A DNA stretch of 64,000 bases from Nectonema munidae (lineage: Eukaryota; Nematomorpha; Nectonematoida; Nectonematidae). The stretch lies in contig JAUIRK010000093.1 in the NCBI GenBank assembly GCA_030549495.1, positions 124,001 through 188,000 on the forward strand, in the 5' to 3' direction. The notes under the pieces are model-generated. The model did no database searches. It worked only from the letters and a program-made list of their open reading frames with translations, and was not told the DNA's origin. Positions 23,289-35,938 of the stretch are shown here, one piece after another (position 1 is the stretch's first letter; every line of letters begins with the position of its first letter). The position numbers were made by a program, and so were the translations under genes.

Positions 23289-26200
23289 ATGACAAAGAGA
23301 GAATTTAACCTAGAATGGAAGCCACCGCCTTGGTATAAATTATATAGGCTTTTAAATTGTATAATTATTTTTCATTCTTAGGGTGGATAAACCTTCTTCT
23401 GGCTTACATTTGGATGTTGTCAAGGATGTTTCTCTAATTCAGGTAATTTATTATCAAAATAATATTAAGATTATTTTCTAAATTTTATCATTAAACTTAT
23501 TTGTTAGGTTTACTTCTTTATAATGCATCAAAATTGTAAGACAAAGTTTTGTCATAATCAAAAGTTTTTATTTTCATTTACACATTTTCGTTAGATCTTA
23601 ATTATATTTCTAGATTTTGCTGATTTAAAATTGAATATCTATTTTTCATTCAAATAATCAAATAACATTTATCTCCATATATAAATATCTCTAATTACAA
23701 ATTTAATAAATATGTAATTTCAAAAAAAAATTTCTTGAACTTTAACTAGCCAGTAACAATTTAGTTTGGACGCAGTAAAACTAAATAACAAAACCATAAT
23801 GGAATTACCATTAGTATCGAAAACATGGAGAATTTAATATCCTAAAAATTGCAAAATTTTCACCTCCTCCTTACCTCTGTCTGTCTTAATAAATTTTAAA
23901 ACTCATACCCCTACTACTGTGGGTCAGTGAGATATTTATGGACGTAACAATCAATCAACCGCTTTGTCCCCAAAAAAAGCTGTAATCCTTATTAATGCAC
24001 TTAGATATGTGCAGAAATTAAACAATTATAATGTTATTTTAACACGATACTATATTGATCACACAGGGAAGACAATGCTATTTTTTAGTGCGATCAAGCT
24101 TTCAATCGAGGAAATTCGGCGTGTATGTGTATAGCTTCTTAATTATAATGTAAAGTCATTTGAGAAACTTTATACTGTAGGTAGATTTTATAGTTATATA
24201 TATATATAGTATTCATACTTTACGATTCATATTTTTTGTGCACCTTACGCTTTATTTTATGTAGAAGTTAATGATAGATGAAAAAGGCTGTTACTATTTT
24301 GGAAGATTACACAAGTTTTGTGACTTTATAACTGATCATGCTTCCTGCTCTAGAGTTCATGCCGCGCTCTGCTGGCATAGAAACCTGAAAAGAAGTTTTC
24401 TTGTCGACTTAGGCAGTGGTAAATTTGATGTTCAATATGATTTAATTCTTGAATAAATACTTATAAAGCTTTGTAAAGTGCATGGAACGTATATTGGAAG
24501 ACTGAAACTTGAGCCGTTCAGATGCACACCGGTAGCTTTAGACAGCGTGATTCGCTTTGGAGCATCCACACGTCAATATATTCTTAGAGAAAAGCCGAAT
24601 AATCCTCAAGATGAAATCAACAGTGCTTTGCTTAACAGTGCAGACACTCATTCAATAAGCCTACTTGGAATTCCTGAAAATGAAACAGAGCTTGACGTAC
24701 GTAAATCAAGTTTCTTTAATCTCAAATAACCCTCTTATAAATTATAATCAATATAGTCACCCAAATATTAAAACTAAATTCGTAACACTTAACCCTATTA
24801 GTGCTGGGGGCGTAAACCCCCCCCCCCCCCCTTGGCTAAAAAATTAATTGTAAAAAATTGGCTGAATCATATCCCTTCAAATTTTGTGACTTTTCCTAAA
24901 ATCGCTAGCTGCATCTTTTGAAACCATTTTCATGGTAGTTGAATGACCCCTTCATGTCCAAAACTGTCAATCAAAATAAAAAAATTTTATTTTTCAGCAA
25001 AATTTTGACATTATCTGTACTTAACCTTATAACTTAGGATCTATATTATATAATACTCTGAAAATTTATAATTATATACAGTTTAGAACGCATAACACTT
25101 TATATATTTAATTTTTTCAATAATCATGGCTACTTTTTAGAAAATGTCAATCAAAATTTTGATTGATCAAAAATATATCTAATAAAATATACTTACAAAT
25201 TTTACATAAAATATATGTTTTTATACTAAATCGGTCATGCTGTTTTCATTTCTGAACTCATTTTTTACATTTAGGATATGAAAATACCTATATGTGTTAA
25301 TCAAATTTGCGGTTTACTTCTGAAAATTGTCTCCAAAAACATTCCTTCACATTTTACATAAAATATATGTTTTATACCAAATCGATCAAGTTGTTTTCAT
25401 TTCTGGACTCATTTTTTACATTTAGAATTTGAAAATATCTATAAGTGTTAATAAAATTTGCGGTTTACTTCTGAACATTGTCTCCAAAAACATTCCTTCA
25501 CATTTTACATAAAAACATATGTGTTATACTAAATTGGACATGCTGGTTTCATTTCTGGACTCATTTTTTACGTTTAGGATCTGAAAATACCTATAAGTGT
25601 TAATTAAATTTGCGGTTTACTTCTAAAAATTGTCTCCAAATACATTCATTCAAATTTTACAATGAAATATATGTTTTATACCAAATCAACCATGCTGTTT
25701 TCATTTCTGAACTCATTTTTCACATTTAGAGGTTTTAAAATATCAGTCAAAATTTGCGGTTTACTTCTAAAAGCTATCTCCAAAAATATTCTATAAATTT
25801 TACATGAAATATTTGTTTTTATACCAAATCGATCATGCTGTTTTCATTTTTGAACTCATTTTTTACATTTAGGATTTGGAAATATATTAAGAAATATATT
25901 TGGAATAAGTATTAATCAAATTTGCGGTTTACTTCTGAAAATTGTCTCCAAAAATATTTTCTTGAAATATATGTTTTAATACCAAATCAATCATGCTGGT
26001 TTCATTTCTGGACTCATTTTTTACGTTTAGGATGTGAAAATACCTATAAGTGTTAATCAAATTTGCGGTTTACTTCTAAAAATTGTTTCCAAAAACATTC
26101 ATTCAAATTTTACAATTAAATATATGTTTTTATACCAAATCAACCATGCTAGTTTCATTTATGAACTCAATTTTTGCAGTTTGAATTTGAAAATACATAT

Positions 26201-29200
26201 AAGTATCAATTAAATTTGCGTTTAGTTCTAAAATTTGTTTTTATAGCAAATATATCATGATGATTTCATTTCTGAACATAGTTTTCGCATTTAGAGGTTT
26301 TACTGCTAGTGTCAATTAAATTTGCGGTTTATGTTTGAAAACTATATCCCAAAATATTCTCTCTAATTTTACATGAAATATATGTTTTTATACCAATTGG
26401 ACCATGATAATTTTTATTTCTGAAATCATTTTTTGCATTTAGAGGTTTTAAATGTCTGAAAGTGTCAATAAATTTTCGATTTACGTCTAATGTCTGCAGA
26501 AATATTTTTGAAATTTAAATAAAATATGTGTTTTTATGCCAAATGGAAGATGCTGGTTTCATTTTTGGACTCAGGTTTGGAATTTATGGTTTTAAAATAT
26601 CTGAAAGCTTGAGTAAGATTTGCGGTTTACTTCTAGATACTGTTTTCAAAAATATAAAATATCTGGTTTATACCAAATCGAATATGTTTATTTTATTTCT
26701 GTACTGGATTTTGGATAATACGGTTAAAAAATATCTCGAAGTGGCAATTGAATTAGTAATGTATGCCTGAAAAACAGTTCTGTAAAAAAATTTCAAAAAA
26801 TGGCTGCATATTAGGTATATAGTAAAAATATACTTTTTTGTGTATATTTTGGCTTGTAATACTTTCTACAATCATCTTAGGTATGAAATATTTATTAAAA
26901 AAAATAAAACGTATTATAAAATCTTTTGAAAATTTGTATGAGAGAAGGAACCAAGTTGAAAAATAATTGAAAAGAGAACATGTGATCAAAACAAATAATT
27001 AAAAAAAATATGTATCTTGACTAAATGGAAGATCTACAATGTTCTAATGATCTAGGAAGTGGTTTAATTATATAATATTAGATGCTTCAAAAAGATTTTG
27101 ACTGTGAAAAAAAGTTTCTCTTTTACAAATGAAAAATATTTAAATCTATCATCTAGGATTACAGTTAACATTTATCTAAGATGGGTAGGAAATCTGAAAA
27201 TTTAGAATAGGTCAGATTTATCAAAAATGGCACAGGTGCCAATATGTAAGAATTTAGTCACTATCAAGATATTTTTAATTTAAATTGAATTTATCCATCT
27301 TTTTCCTTTTGTGACAAAGAGATAATTTTTTAGATGAAGAACGTTGACAACTTTTTGTAATTGAACAATCAACATCACGAATGATTCATCAGAAAAATCC
27401 TTTGAAATAAGATTGGTTGACAAATATTCAGGCTTGATAATAAAATACACGATACTGATAAAAAAAAAGTCTAAGAATGCTTTGAGAGAGGAAAAAAGTA
27501 ATAAAAAAATTTTCGAACACACATTGAAGAATATAAATTTCTAATGAAAAAAGATCTACCAAAAAAGGATAATCATAGAATGAATACCAAAATTACATAC
27601 TGTAAATTATAATATGACGTAGAGACTATGAGCCGATAACGAATTTGTAGCCGAAAAGATGTAGGTCCTATCGAGTTACATAAGTTACTGTAGAATGAAA
27701 TATTTTGAGTGAATTAAACACCTAAAGTTGGTTTATTAAATAAATTAAGAAAATAATTACCAGAGAAATACTGCAAGTAGAAGTTATTTTTATGTTTATA
27801 TATTTGACATTGATTTACAGGTTTAATCGATTTTTTGACAGGTTTTATTGATTTCATAAAAAATGAACATCACCATTAAATTCTGCATACTTGAAATGTA
27901 TAAAAAACTTTAAAAGAATCAAAATTTTAATTTTGACATGGGCTGTCATATTTAAATTATTTTGTCAGGTTTGACTAATTTTTTATAAAAAAAAAAAGGA
28001 ATATAACCAGTAAACACAGCCTACTTGAAAATGGGTATATGTGTATAAAAAACATTATATAATTATTTAGATAAAAAGTTTCTTTTTTGAGATGAGCTGT
28101 CACATTTAGATCAATTTTTTGACAGGTTTGATTGATTTTCATAAAAAATAAATATCACCACTGAATTCAGCATATTTGAAAATGGGTATACATGTGTAAA
28201 AAACTTTATATACTTATTTAGATAAAAAGTTCCTTTTTGAGATGAGCTGTCACATTTAGATCAATTTTTTGACAGGTTTGATTGATTTTCATAAAAAATG
28301 AATATCACCACTGGACATCACTGAATTCAGCATCGTTGAAATATATATGTAACATTAAAAATATTTATAAAAACTTATTAATCTCTGAGAAAAATAGGGG
28401 GGGGGGGGGCACTTTACGCCCCCCCAGCACTTGAGCGGACAAATTTTGCCCAGCACTAATAGGGTTAAACTATGCAGCACTTCACACATCCAAATTAAAT
28501 ACAGACCTGCGGGGTTGAAAAATATTTTGCGACTCCGACTCCAGTATACATAGAAAGTTTCGACTCCGGCATACATAAAATCAAAATAAGTACTTATGTA
28601 TAAAATCAAAATAATACATAAGTATAAAAGGAAATTATAATAAAAATATATAAAGCCGCGCACGCTCCTTACCATCAGTTTTCTGATTTTTGTTTTCCTC
28701 GTTATCATTTTCTTCACTCTCCAAGTATCTCTACAAATTTGTACAAATTATTTTTATCAAAATAAGGCCGTTGGTTACGTTTAAGATTGATCCCTGGGTA
28801 AAGATACTACTGTCAGGTCCAAAGAGGGGGAGGGGGACCGCCTCGGCTCCCTATGGAGTGAGGCCTCAAAAATTCTTGTTTCAATGTTGCCGGACCATTC
28901 ATCAGGATTTCTATGGTATTGAAATTTTGTCTATTTTAATTACGACAAAAAAATATTCTGTCGCAATGTCCATCTACGACATAGAATTTCAGTAACGAAA
29001 GAGTTAAATAATATATCGATAGTCCTACAAGTTTTCACTAAAATTGTTGTATTTCTTCGGTGATGATGATGATGATCTTGACTTTAAAATTGTTTTTTGT
29101 TAAGAAATGTTGATGGAGACGATGATGACAGCAATTAATATTTCAAATTAGCCCCCCCCCCATAGTCGATTCTGGATCCGCCACTCAAAGATACATTCAC

Positions 29201-32200
29201 AAAAAAAATAAGTCTTACTTTAACTCTACAAATAAAACAAAATATAAAAACACATTGATGAATGTTATAAGCAAAACTCTGAATTGTTTAAAAAAAATAT
29301 GCCTTTTCTCGGTTATTTCACAAAGTCAGTTTTGCAAAATCATAATGTTTACTGAGTATTACATACCATGTTTCATATTGCGTTTTCACAAATGTCAAAT
29401 TCTACATGTGGCATCAGATAAGTTTTTGTTATTTTTATTGCTAACCAACAGTTTATCATTAAAAAAAGTTATCCTAATATCTTTTGAAATTTGATTCGTA
29501 ATAACTATTAAATGTCTAATAACAGTCACTTTTGTTATAATTATTACAACTCCGACTCCGCAACCCTAATTAAATATGTAAATAATTGGGTTCAAGAATA
29601 GAATACGGGTTAACGTTAGATAACAGTTTGAAAATGCGCATAGAATCACAAACAGCCCATAAAAATTAAGTGTTACTTAGTGCTGTGAAGTCTGCTTCGG
29701 GCGAGCTTCGTTTCTATATAGCCTTGGGAATCGGATTCGAATTCAAAAAAATAACACCGACTCGATCCAACACATATATGTTATATAAGCATAAACTAAA
29801 GTATTTGTGAGAAAAAATCGTCTTTGTAAAAACAACTTAAAAAATAAATAATTCTACTTTATTCAAAAAAATAAACACAAATTACAGAATAATTGCCTCC
29901 CTATACTCTGAAATAGAAAGCAAGTGAGATCATTGTTTGATTCGAAAGGAGGCAAATTATAATGCGGCATATGAAATTCATGTTTACTGTACGTTATATT
30001 TGATTCTCAAAAATATTTTATATTTGAATTTGCTTCAATATTATTTCCCACATATTTGTTACACTTCGTATAGCTTTTACGTTATGTTTAATGCCTCCGT
30101 TGCTTTTATATCATTTCTCTATACATAACATTAGCAGCAGATTCTGTCAAATTTTGTCTGATTTCATTTCTAATTTTAAAGAATCATCTCAATGCCTTAT
30201 TCTTACATTTTTAAAGTTACAAATGTTTTAAATTCTTTTTAAAGGAATAATCTCACTGTAGTGTAGTTTTTCCATAATCTTACCAAAGACAAGCTTGACC
30301 TGCTTAGTTTTCATATATGAATGAACTGTTTAGAATTTGACAGAATTTAACACGGCCAGTAACAAAAGAGCTGTCCCGCTTCAAGAAATAAAAGAAACAA
30401 CTGCATTCAAACGAAAAAGACTTTCAACTTCTTCCGATGATCAAAGTTTTAAACACTCAATTTCTTTTACAGAAAAAGATGAAATCATTAATCCAGGTTT
30501 ATTTTAAATTTTCATGATGCGATAACGTTCCATAATTTTTACTCTTTGTAGAAGATGTTGATCCATCTATTGGCAAATACAGAAATATGATTCAAAGCAC
30601 AGTCATATCTAAGGTAACTATTTTCATCTATCAAGTTTTGACTAAAAACTTTAAAACATAACTTTAATAACCCCTGCTCCATCTCTTTCAAAACTAAGCT
30701 TCCACAAGTTTCACTTACTCGATGTTGTCATTGAGTTTCAATGTTTTTGACATGGAAAACCGGGCTATTGTCCCGGCTCTTAATTTCTTTTAATAATATA
30801 GAATTTTTGAAACCGTTCATTTTTCTTCAGCAGAATGCCTGCCGTGGAATCGTTGGCTTTCCTTGGAGGAAATTGATTTGAAAAGGCGGGATGCCCAACT
30901 TTGTAATGTAGACGAAAATTCGTTACTTTGCAATTTCACAATTGAGACCGGAGTCGGATGTTGAAAGTACTAGGACTCGGAATCGGAGTTGCATATTTTC
31001 CCTCTGACTCCCCAGTCCGGGTATTTTGCTAGGAGTTTGGTAAAAAAAATTTTTTTTATCTAAAATGACGAATTCTTACTGGTCTAAATGCCCTAATGCT
31101 TATGAAGTGTAACTTTGATTCAACTTGAAAAGTTGTATTATATAAAAAAAATTAAGTGTTCTTTTTTGCCCGTACATTTAATTATTGTGTATCTTCTGCA
31201 GAAAATACGAAATTATTGATCAAAAATCCAGATTTTTCTATTCCCTTTATTTCTTTGATCATGTCTCTAAAATATCATTGTCAAAATATAAAGGTTTTTA
31301 AACTTTAATCACAAAATTCTGGGGAATTTTAGTCAAGTGAATATATTACGTTTTCGTCAATGAGCTTTGAATGGCCTTATGATTCTCTGGTCAAATGGTT
31401 GAATTGCAGAAGTAGTGTTTGTGGGTAGAATATTGCTAAGTCGGATATCTTGTGAACGGGGTGAAGCACCACCAAGAATGATTTGAATCTCACGCAGTTC
31501 AAATCTCATAGTTTTGTTTACTGTGCTTAAGCAATCTGTGAATAAGTTTGCATTTATCCGAGCTTCTTTGATTGCGTAGTAGATGACAGGTAATTTGCTT
31601 TTACCAAATCAATCAATTGGATTCAGAGTGGCCTTTGTCAGAAAGTGTCTGTTGTGGTAGAGCTTGTAGTTGGACTTGATTACAATTAACGATGTCATTT
31701 CAAGACTAATTTTTGATAATTTGAGATTAGCAGTGTTTAAAATTTTCGATTGTATCTTCAATGGCATGTGTGTTTTCTGAACAAATTTTGTGTGCGTTGA
31801 TAGAGTATTATTTGCGCCATATGTTTAACCATCTATTTGATATTTTAAATTCAGTAGAGCTTTTCGTTGAATGATGATCCCAGAAATAGTTGTTTTTGAG
31901 TGAACAATTCTGAACGACTCTCATTCTATATTGTTGATATCAAAATATTTACAGAATCTTTGCGTATTCAGATTCCATTATTTTAATATTTGTGTAAAGA
32001 GATGTCTTTTTTACGAATTATGTCTCCTACAGTAGACTTCCAACATCATACTTGTCTTGTGTTGCAAAATATGATTATAAAAAATAAAATTAAAACACTT
32101 AAAATATTTTTATCATTTAAGGTGTGTATTATATTTGCGAATAAGTTTTTTTTCACTGCTGGTTTTAAAAGTTATGGCTGCTAATATGAGTTTATAAATA

Positions 32201-33698
32201 CCTGATTTTTAAGTGGCCCATGTAGGGTTTGAAGGGGTGTCCAGTTTTGTGGAAAAAATTATATTAATGATGGCATTTTATGATGACTTTTTAAAAAAAG
32301 CGCTTTTGAAAGGTCCCCGATATTATGAGTTCCTGATTTAGAGAGGTTTTACTCTATTTTAGTGGTTAACAATGTAGTGACCATTGGAAAATATGAGACA
32401 GAGAGTAAAACTACCTAGTTACACTTTTTTATAGATGGGGTAGGGGGAAGAAATAGTATTTATTCCTTTCCCCTCCCTCAATAATAAAATTTTTAATTCC
32501 AAATATTCGCTATGTTTCTTTAAAAGTAAACTTTCTAACTCTAATTACATACTTTCTTTCAAAAATCCTGAAATAATCGTTTAAATGAAAGTTTGTAACT
32601 TAAACATAATTCTAAGCTCAAAAGTTTTTGACACTTGTGTGTGATTTTAAGTGCACGTTATTACGACAAAAAAATTTTCTACCGAAATGCCCAGAAGCAT
32701 CAATTGGCGTAAAATGAAGAATTGCTTTAAATATTATTGAAAAAAGAGACAGAGGAGACTTTTTATTGAAATCTAAGCAAGATATAAAAAAATATTTAAA
32801 TTTATTTACAATATTTGAAACCAATTTTGATGTAAAAAATGAAGTGACAAAAGCAAGTCTTGTATAGAAATCAGGGGTGCAGAGTTGGAGGCAAAATAAC
32901 CCACTTCGACTTCAAGTACTTACAAAAATCGGGCTGAAACTTCAAATGCTTAAAAATAAACCCAGTTCTTACTTCCGGCTTTGACTAAAACATGACCATT
33001 CCATATGACGCAAAAGTTTTTTTTTCCATTTTTTAAAATACTTAAAAAACCGTCATCTTTCATTTTTATTAGATATCGACTCAGACTCGTATCCCTTTAA
33101 AATCCGGCACCCAGACTTTGCAACCCTGATGTGAGTATTATAACTCTGATAATTGAGATTTTAGTCTTATGAAACATTGAAATAAAAAAACGTATAAATT
33201 GAAAATGCGTCAATTGGCGCATCTGCTCCTTGCAGAGAGTTACAGTGAGAAATGCCAGTCGCACTGCTCCATGCCTGACGTGTCCACTCTTCTATTTGAA
33301 TCTAGAAGTTTTTGCGAGAAACGAATCCTCTTTCGCTGGAAAAGCCGAAGCTGATGCTCAACACTGCCCTCAATCACCACCACGCATCGTACCACGGCGC
33401 CACTGGCCTGTATGAAGATCGTGCGCAGCATGCCTACGTTCCCTCCTCTCTGCAGCACAAGGACAAGTTGCAGTCGCACATGTTCAAAGCGATGGGCATC
33501 ATCCTCCCCAACTCAGCGCCCAACGTGGATGAAGCAGAGGATGACGGCAGTGGCGATATCTTTGCCGAGAACCCCCTCGCTCCCTCAGAAGACAGGCAGC
33601 TTCACAAGGGCGAAGAAGAGTTCTCTCTCGCCAACAAGAAAAAGTATGCGAAGGAAGCGTGGCCAGGCAAAAAAGCACAGCCCACACTCCTCCTTTAA
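23289..33698 (+). CDS. PPP1R8: Nuclear inhibitor of protein phosphatase 1 (NIPP1), seven exons
   Basis: NIPP1 is a nuclear PP1-interacting and splicing-associated protein. Exons: 23289-23332, 23382-23442, 24265-24418, 24479-24696, 30334-30496, 30552-30613, 33306-33698. All junctions are GT-AG with agreeing phases, giving 364 codons (human 351). The ATG at 23289 is inferred: it opens MTKREFNLEWKPPPW, which joins in phase to VDKPSSGLHLDVVKD. The FHA domain spans about residues 40-115 with FGR, HASCSRVHAAL and VHGTYIG. After ETELDNLTEFNTAS come a basic KRKR (about 185-188), SISF at about 201-204 in place of the RVTF PP1-docking motif, then KDEIINPEDVDPSIGKYRNM. The C-terminus NKKKYAKEAWPGKK ends LLL and a stop, matching the conserved NIPP1 tail. 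Introns 1 and 3 are only 49 and 60 bp; intron 4 is 5.6 kb and full of transposons. No frame damage is seen. Confidence 0.96.
23443..24264. other. PPP1R8 intron 2
   Basis: AT-rich sequence with no recognisable element. It ends in a clear acceptor, TTTATTTTATGTAG. Confidence 0.7.
24793..28464. mobile_element. TTAA-flanked array element, copy 1 (complete, 3.67 kb)
   Basis: Flanked by TTAA at 24789-24792 and 28465-28468, with perfect 16-bp terminal inverted repeats CCCTATTAGTGCTGGG. At the right end a second GTGCTGGGGGGGCGTAAA follows after a short spacer, giving piggyBac-like asymmetric ends. The interior is noncoding. About 25190-26780 is an array of 140-170-bp units (landmark GCGGTTTACTT at 25309, 25460, 25612, 25756, 25924, 26064). 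About 27830-28350 is a different array of 127-157-bp units (landmark GACAGGTTTGATTGATTTTC). Both subterminal regions carry long C or G homopolymers. It lies in PPP1R8 intron 4. It is probably mobilised by a piggyBac-type transposase, but no source was seen. Confidence 0.85.
28502..29567. mobile_element. 1.07-kb TIR element with 8-9-bp target duplication, composite
   Basis: AATTAAATA occurs at 28493-28501 and 29568-29576. The left end CAGACCTGCGGGGTTG, with GCGACTCCGACTCC inside, mirrors the right end CTCCGACTCCGCAACCCT. This is the same terminus family as the element at 32872-33128. It contains a GAT microsatellite near 29060 and, at about 29150-29185, a terminus of another MITE (reverse complement GAGTGGCGGATCCAGAATCG). 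No transposase is seen. It lies in PPP1R8 intron 4, 37 bp beyond the preceding element. Confidence 0.7.
29577..30333. other. 3' part of PPP1R8 intron 4
   Basis: AT-rich and without recognisable elements. The acceptor is CTGTTTAG before AATTTGACAGAATTT. Confidence 0.5.
31330..31640 (-). pseudogene. pogo/Tigger transposase fragment
   Basis: The minus strand reads DIRLSNILPTNTTSAIQPF, then DQRIIRPFKAH. This matches the NTTSxIQPxDQGIIRxFKAxYRKR segment of pogo/Tigger/jerky-type transposases near the third catalytic Asp. Upstream sequence is unrecognisable. It lies in PPP1R8 intron 6 and is clearly dead. Confidence 0.6.
31641..32871. other. PPP1R8 intron 6, nothing else recognised
   Basis: AT-rich sequence, possibly including further decayed parts of the pogo element. 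No motif is clear enough to name. Confidence 0.4.
32872..33128. mobile_element. 257-bp MITE related to 28502-29567
   Basis: Starts CAGGGGTGCAGAGTTGG and ends GACTTTGCAACCCTG, an imperfect inverted pair, with GACTCAGACTCG inside. The flanks do not form a clear duplication, so the copy is old or its ends are off by a few bases. It ends 177 bp before the last PPP1R8 exon. Confidence 0.6.
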
Positions 33699-33803
33699 CG
33701 TCGATGTTTGTTTCTTCTTCTCTTCTTTAGCCGCCGTTATCGCAAAACAAGCATCCATTTCAGTAGCTGTCTATTATTTCTAACTTTCACATTTTTTACT
33801 CAG

Positions 33804-33809
33804 AATAAA
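33804..33809 (+). promoter_or_regulatory. PPP1R8 polyadenylation signal AATAAA
   Basis: Canonical hexamer 106 bp after the PPP1R8 stop codon and the first one on the sense strand, so it is the likely 3' end signal. Confidence 0.7.
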
Positions 33810-35938
33810 GATTTGTAAGTACTATCCTTCGATCCACTAAACCTCTTACATTTAAATCAGATATCAAGCATATTTCTGCAAATACTTCACTCTAACGCTG
33901 ATTTTGACTACTCAAATTTGTTCCTCAATTTGCTTCTGGTTGACAAATGCTTAACTAATTTCTAAATGGGCCTTAATGTCTACAATTTTGGAAAGCTATT
34001 GTCGGTGTTACGATTAGTGTAGAATTAGTGTTAGGTTTAGTGTTAGCGTAATTGTACATACATGCATTTACATTTTTTGACATTCTTGACACAAACTTTC
34101 CTTAGATGTCAAAGACATTGCTATAGCCAAAATTACTCTTATTCATTGAAAATAAATATGTAGAATAGCGATTAATTTTTTTAAATTATGAGTATTAAAT
34201 TCTCATAAGTATTAATTCTCATAAAAGATTTAAATTCTTTACACTAGTTTCTCAAAAATTGACATAATGACGGGTATATTGATAAAAACATATGCATTAT
34301 TTTTAGAGATTCTGATATTTACAATCCGAAAATTTTTAATTTCATTTCAAATCTAAAAACGATTAAATTGATTTTGACCCCCTAGGTCTATTTTCTGAGA
34401 ATTTTCGATTTTTCTAATTGAGAAAATAAATGATATTTCATAACCTTTTCAGGAATTCAAAATATTTTAAATATCTTTCTGAGATTTTTTATTTCGCATT
34501 TGAAATATTTCGTGGATATTTGTAGAAGGCGCACATCCTGGGGGGGGGGGGGAGGGGGGAAGAAAATAATTTCAAAATAATAGGAGGCATAAAAATGAGA
34601 TAGTTATTTTGATATTTTCAAGTTTTTATAAACAACAAAAGCCAACGTTGAAGTAGCTAACCCTTATAGGGTCATTTGGTAACGCATGTATTTTTTACAT
34701 TTTGTAAGGAATCAGTATACAAAAAATGGTAGTTTAATCACTTTTCCTAAAATTATTTAAGTCTAAGAACACAAAATCATTAAAAAACTATTTAAACTAA
34801 CATAAATCATAGTATTCGAGAACAAGAAAATCATTGCGTTTTCTTGACTATTTATGTCTACAAATAAAACTGACAGCTGTCATAAATAGATCAAGTACAT
34901 CTTTAACAACTGAAATATTTTGTTTCGATAATATATTTTTATTATAATAATCAACCTGAAAACACATTGAGGCGAATCTTTGTTTCGACTTTTTCAAAGG
35001 TTATAGATTAATTTTATAGAAATTGACTTTCTGTGCTATAGTAATAACATACAAAAGTTTAGTTCTGGTTTCAATTTAATTTTCTATACGTGAAAGATAT
35101 GTTTAGCGATCAATAAACGTAGTTTATAGCTAACTTTAAGTAAATTAATGATTTTTTAAAGTTGGAAATAGAAACTTTCCTTGTCTTATTAAGCTCCCTT
35201 CCCCTCTGAAAAACTTCAAAATGTGCATTACCAAGAATTCTTGGTTAAATTCATAAATCTTTTATCTTGGTTTGTGTAGTTAATTAATTTCTCAGGATTT
35301 TGTTTTTGTATAAAAATGGTTGTAGCTGATTCTGATCACTGGCTAAGATATTTGGTTCTTCATTATGTTCTAAAATATCTGTTAAGATCCTCGGTTCTAT
35401 ATATTTATGAACAAAAATATAAAAAATATTTTTAGATCTTTACATATCAATGATCCTGGCTGATCTTTATCAAAAAAAATTCAAATCCCCGGCCCCTTCG
35501 AATTTTTCTAAGCCATTCCATGGTGTTGCTAATGAGAAATACTAAAGTACACAAGATATATTTACCTTCAAAGTTTTATAGTTGTAGTGTTTCCTCGTAA
35601 AGAAGCGAATTCCAAAATGAGAGGTGCGAACTTTCATGAAGGGAGGCACAACTAGTTTACAAAAAAATAATTTTTTCATGTTAAAAGCCAATCAACGTTT
35701 ATTTGTTCAAAATAAAACAAATGTCTATAAATTTTATTAAAACAAAATTAACTCCAACAATATAATAATTACATTAAGTATTCTTTAATCAATAAATATA
35801 ATAAGAATGTAATAAAAATGAAAAAGTAGCAATAGTATTGCAACTCATTACAATATAATTGTTATTAGTATACCAATTTAAGTAGAGCTCTTTGAAGTAT
35901 CAATAAAAGACTTTCTTCGCAATTTTCAGCATGTTTCT
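33810..35938. other. Convergent spacer between PPP1R8 and CLCC1
   Basis: Both genes point into this region. It contains dispersed repeat R1 copy 2 and a G-run near 34540. No gene is recognised. Confidence 0.6.
34562..34956 (-). repeat. Dispersed repeat R1, copy 2
   Basis: Reverse-complement match to 12848-13232, with shared landmarks GACAGCTGTCATAAATAGAT and AATAATAGGAGGCATAAAA. The left boundary abuts a G-rich stretch after GCGCACATCC, resembling the C-rich MITE termini in the 11.9-14.6 kb region. Confidence 0.75.

Noticed and set aside
25190-26780. CRISPR array suggested by regularly spaced repeats
   Set aside because: The units are long (140-170 bp), drifted throughout, without constant repeats and unique spacers, and lie within a eukaryotic transposable element.
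33230-33783. Several overlapping open frames on both strands around the last PPP1R8 exon
   Set aside because: Only the frame ending KEAWPGKK at 33698 matches NIPP1. The others are shadows of this less AT-rich exon.
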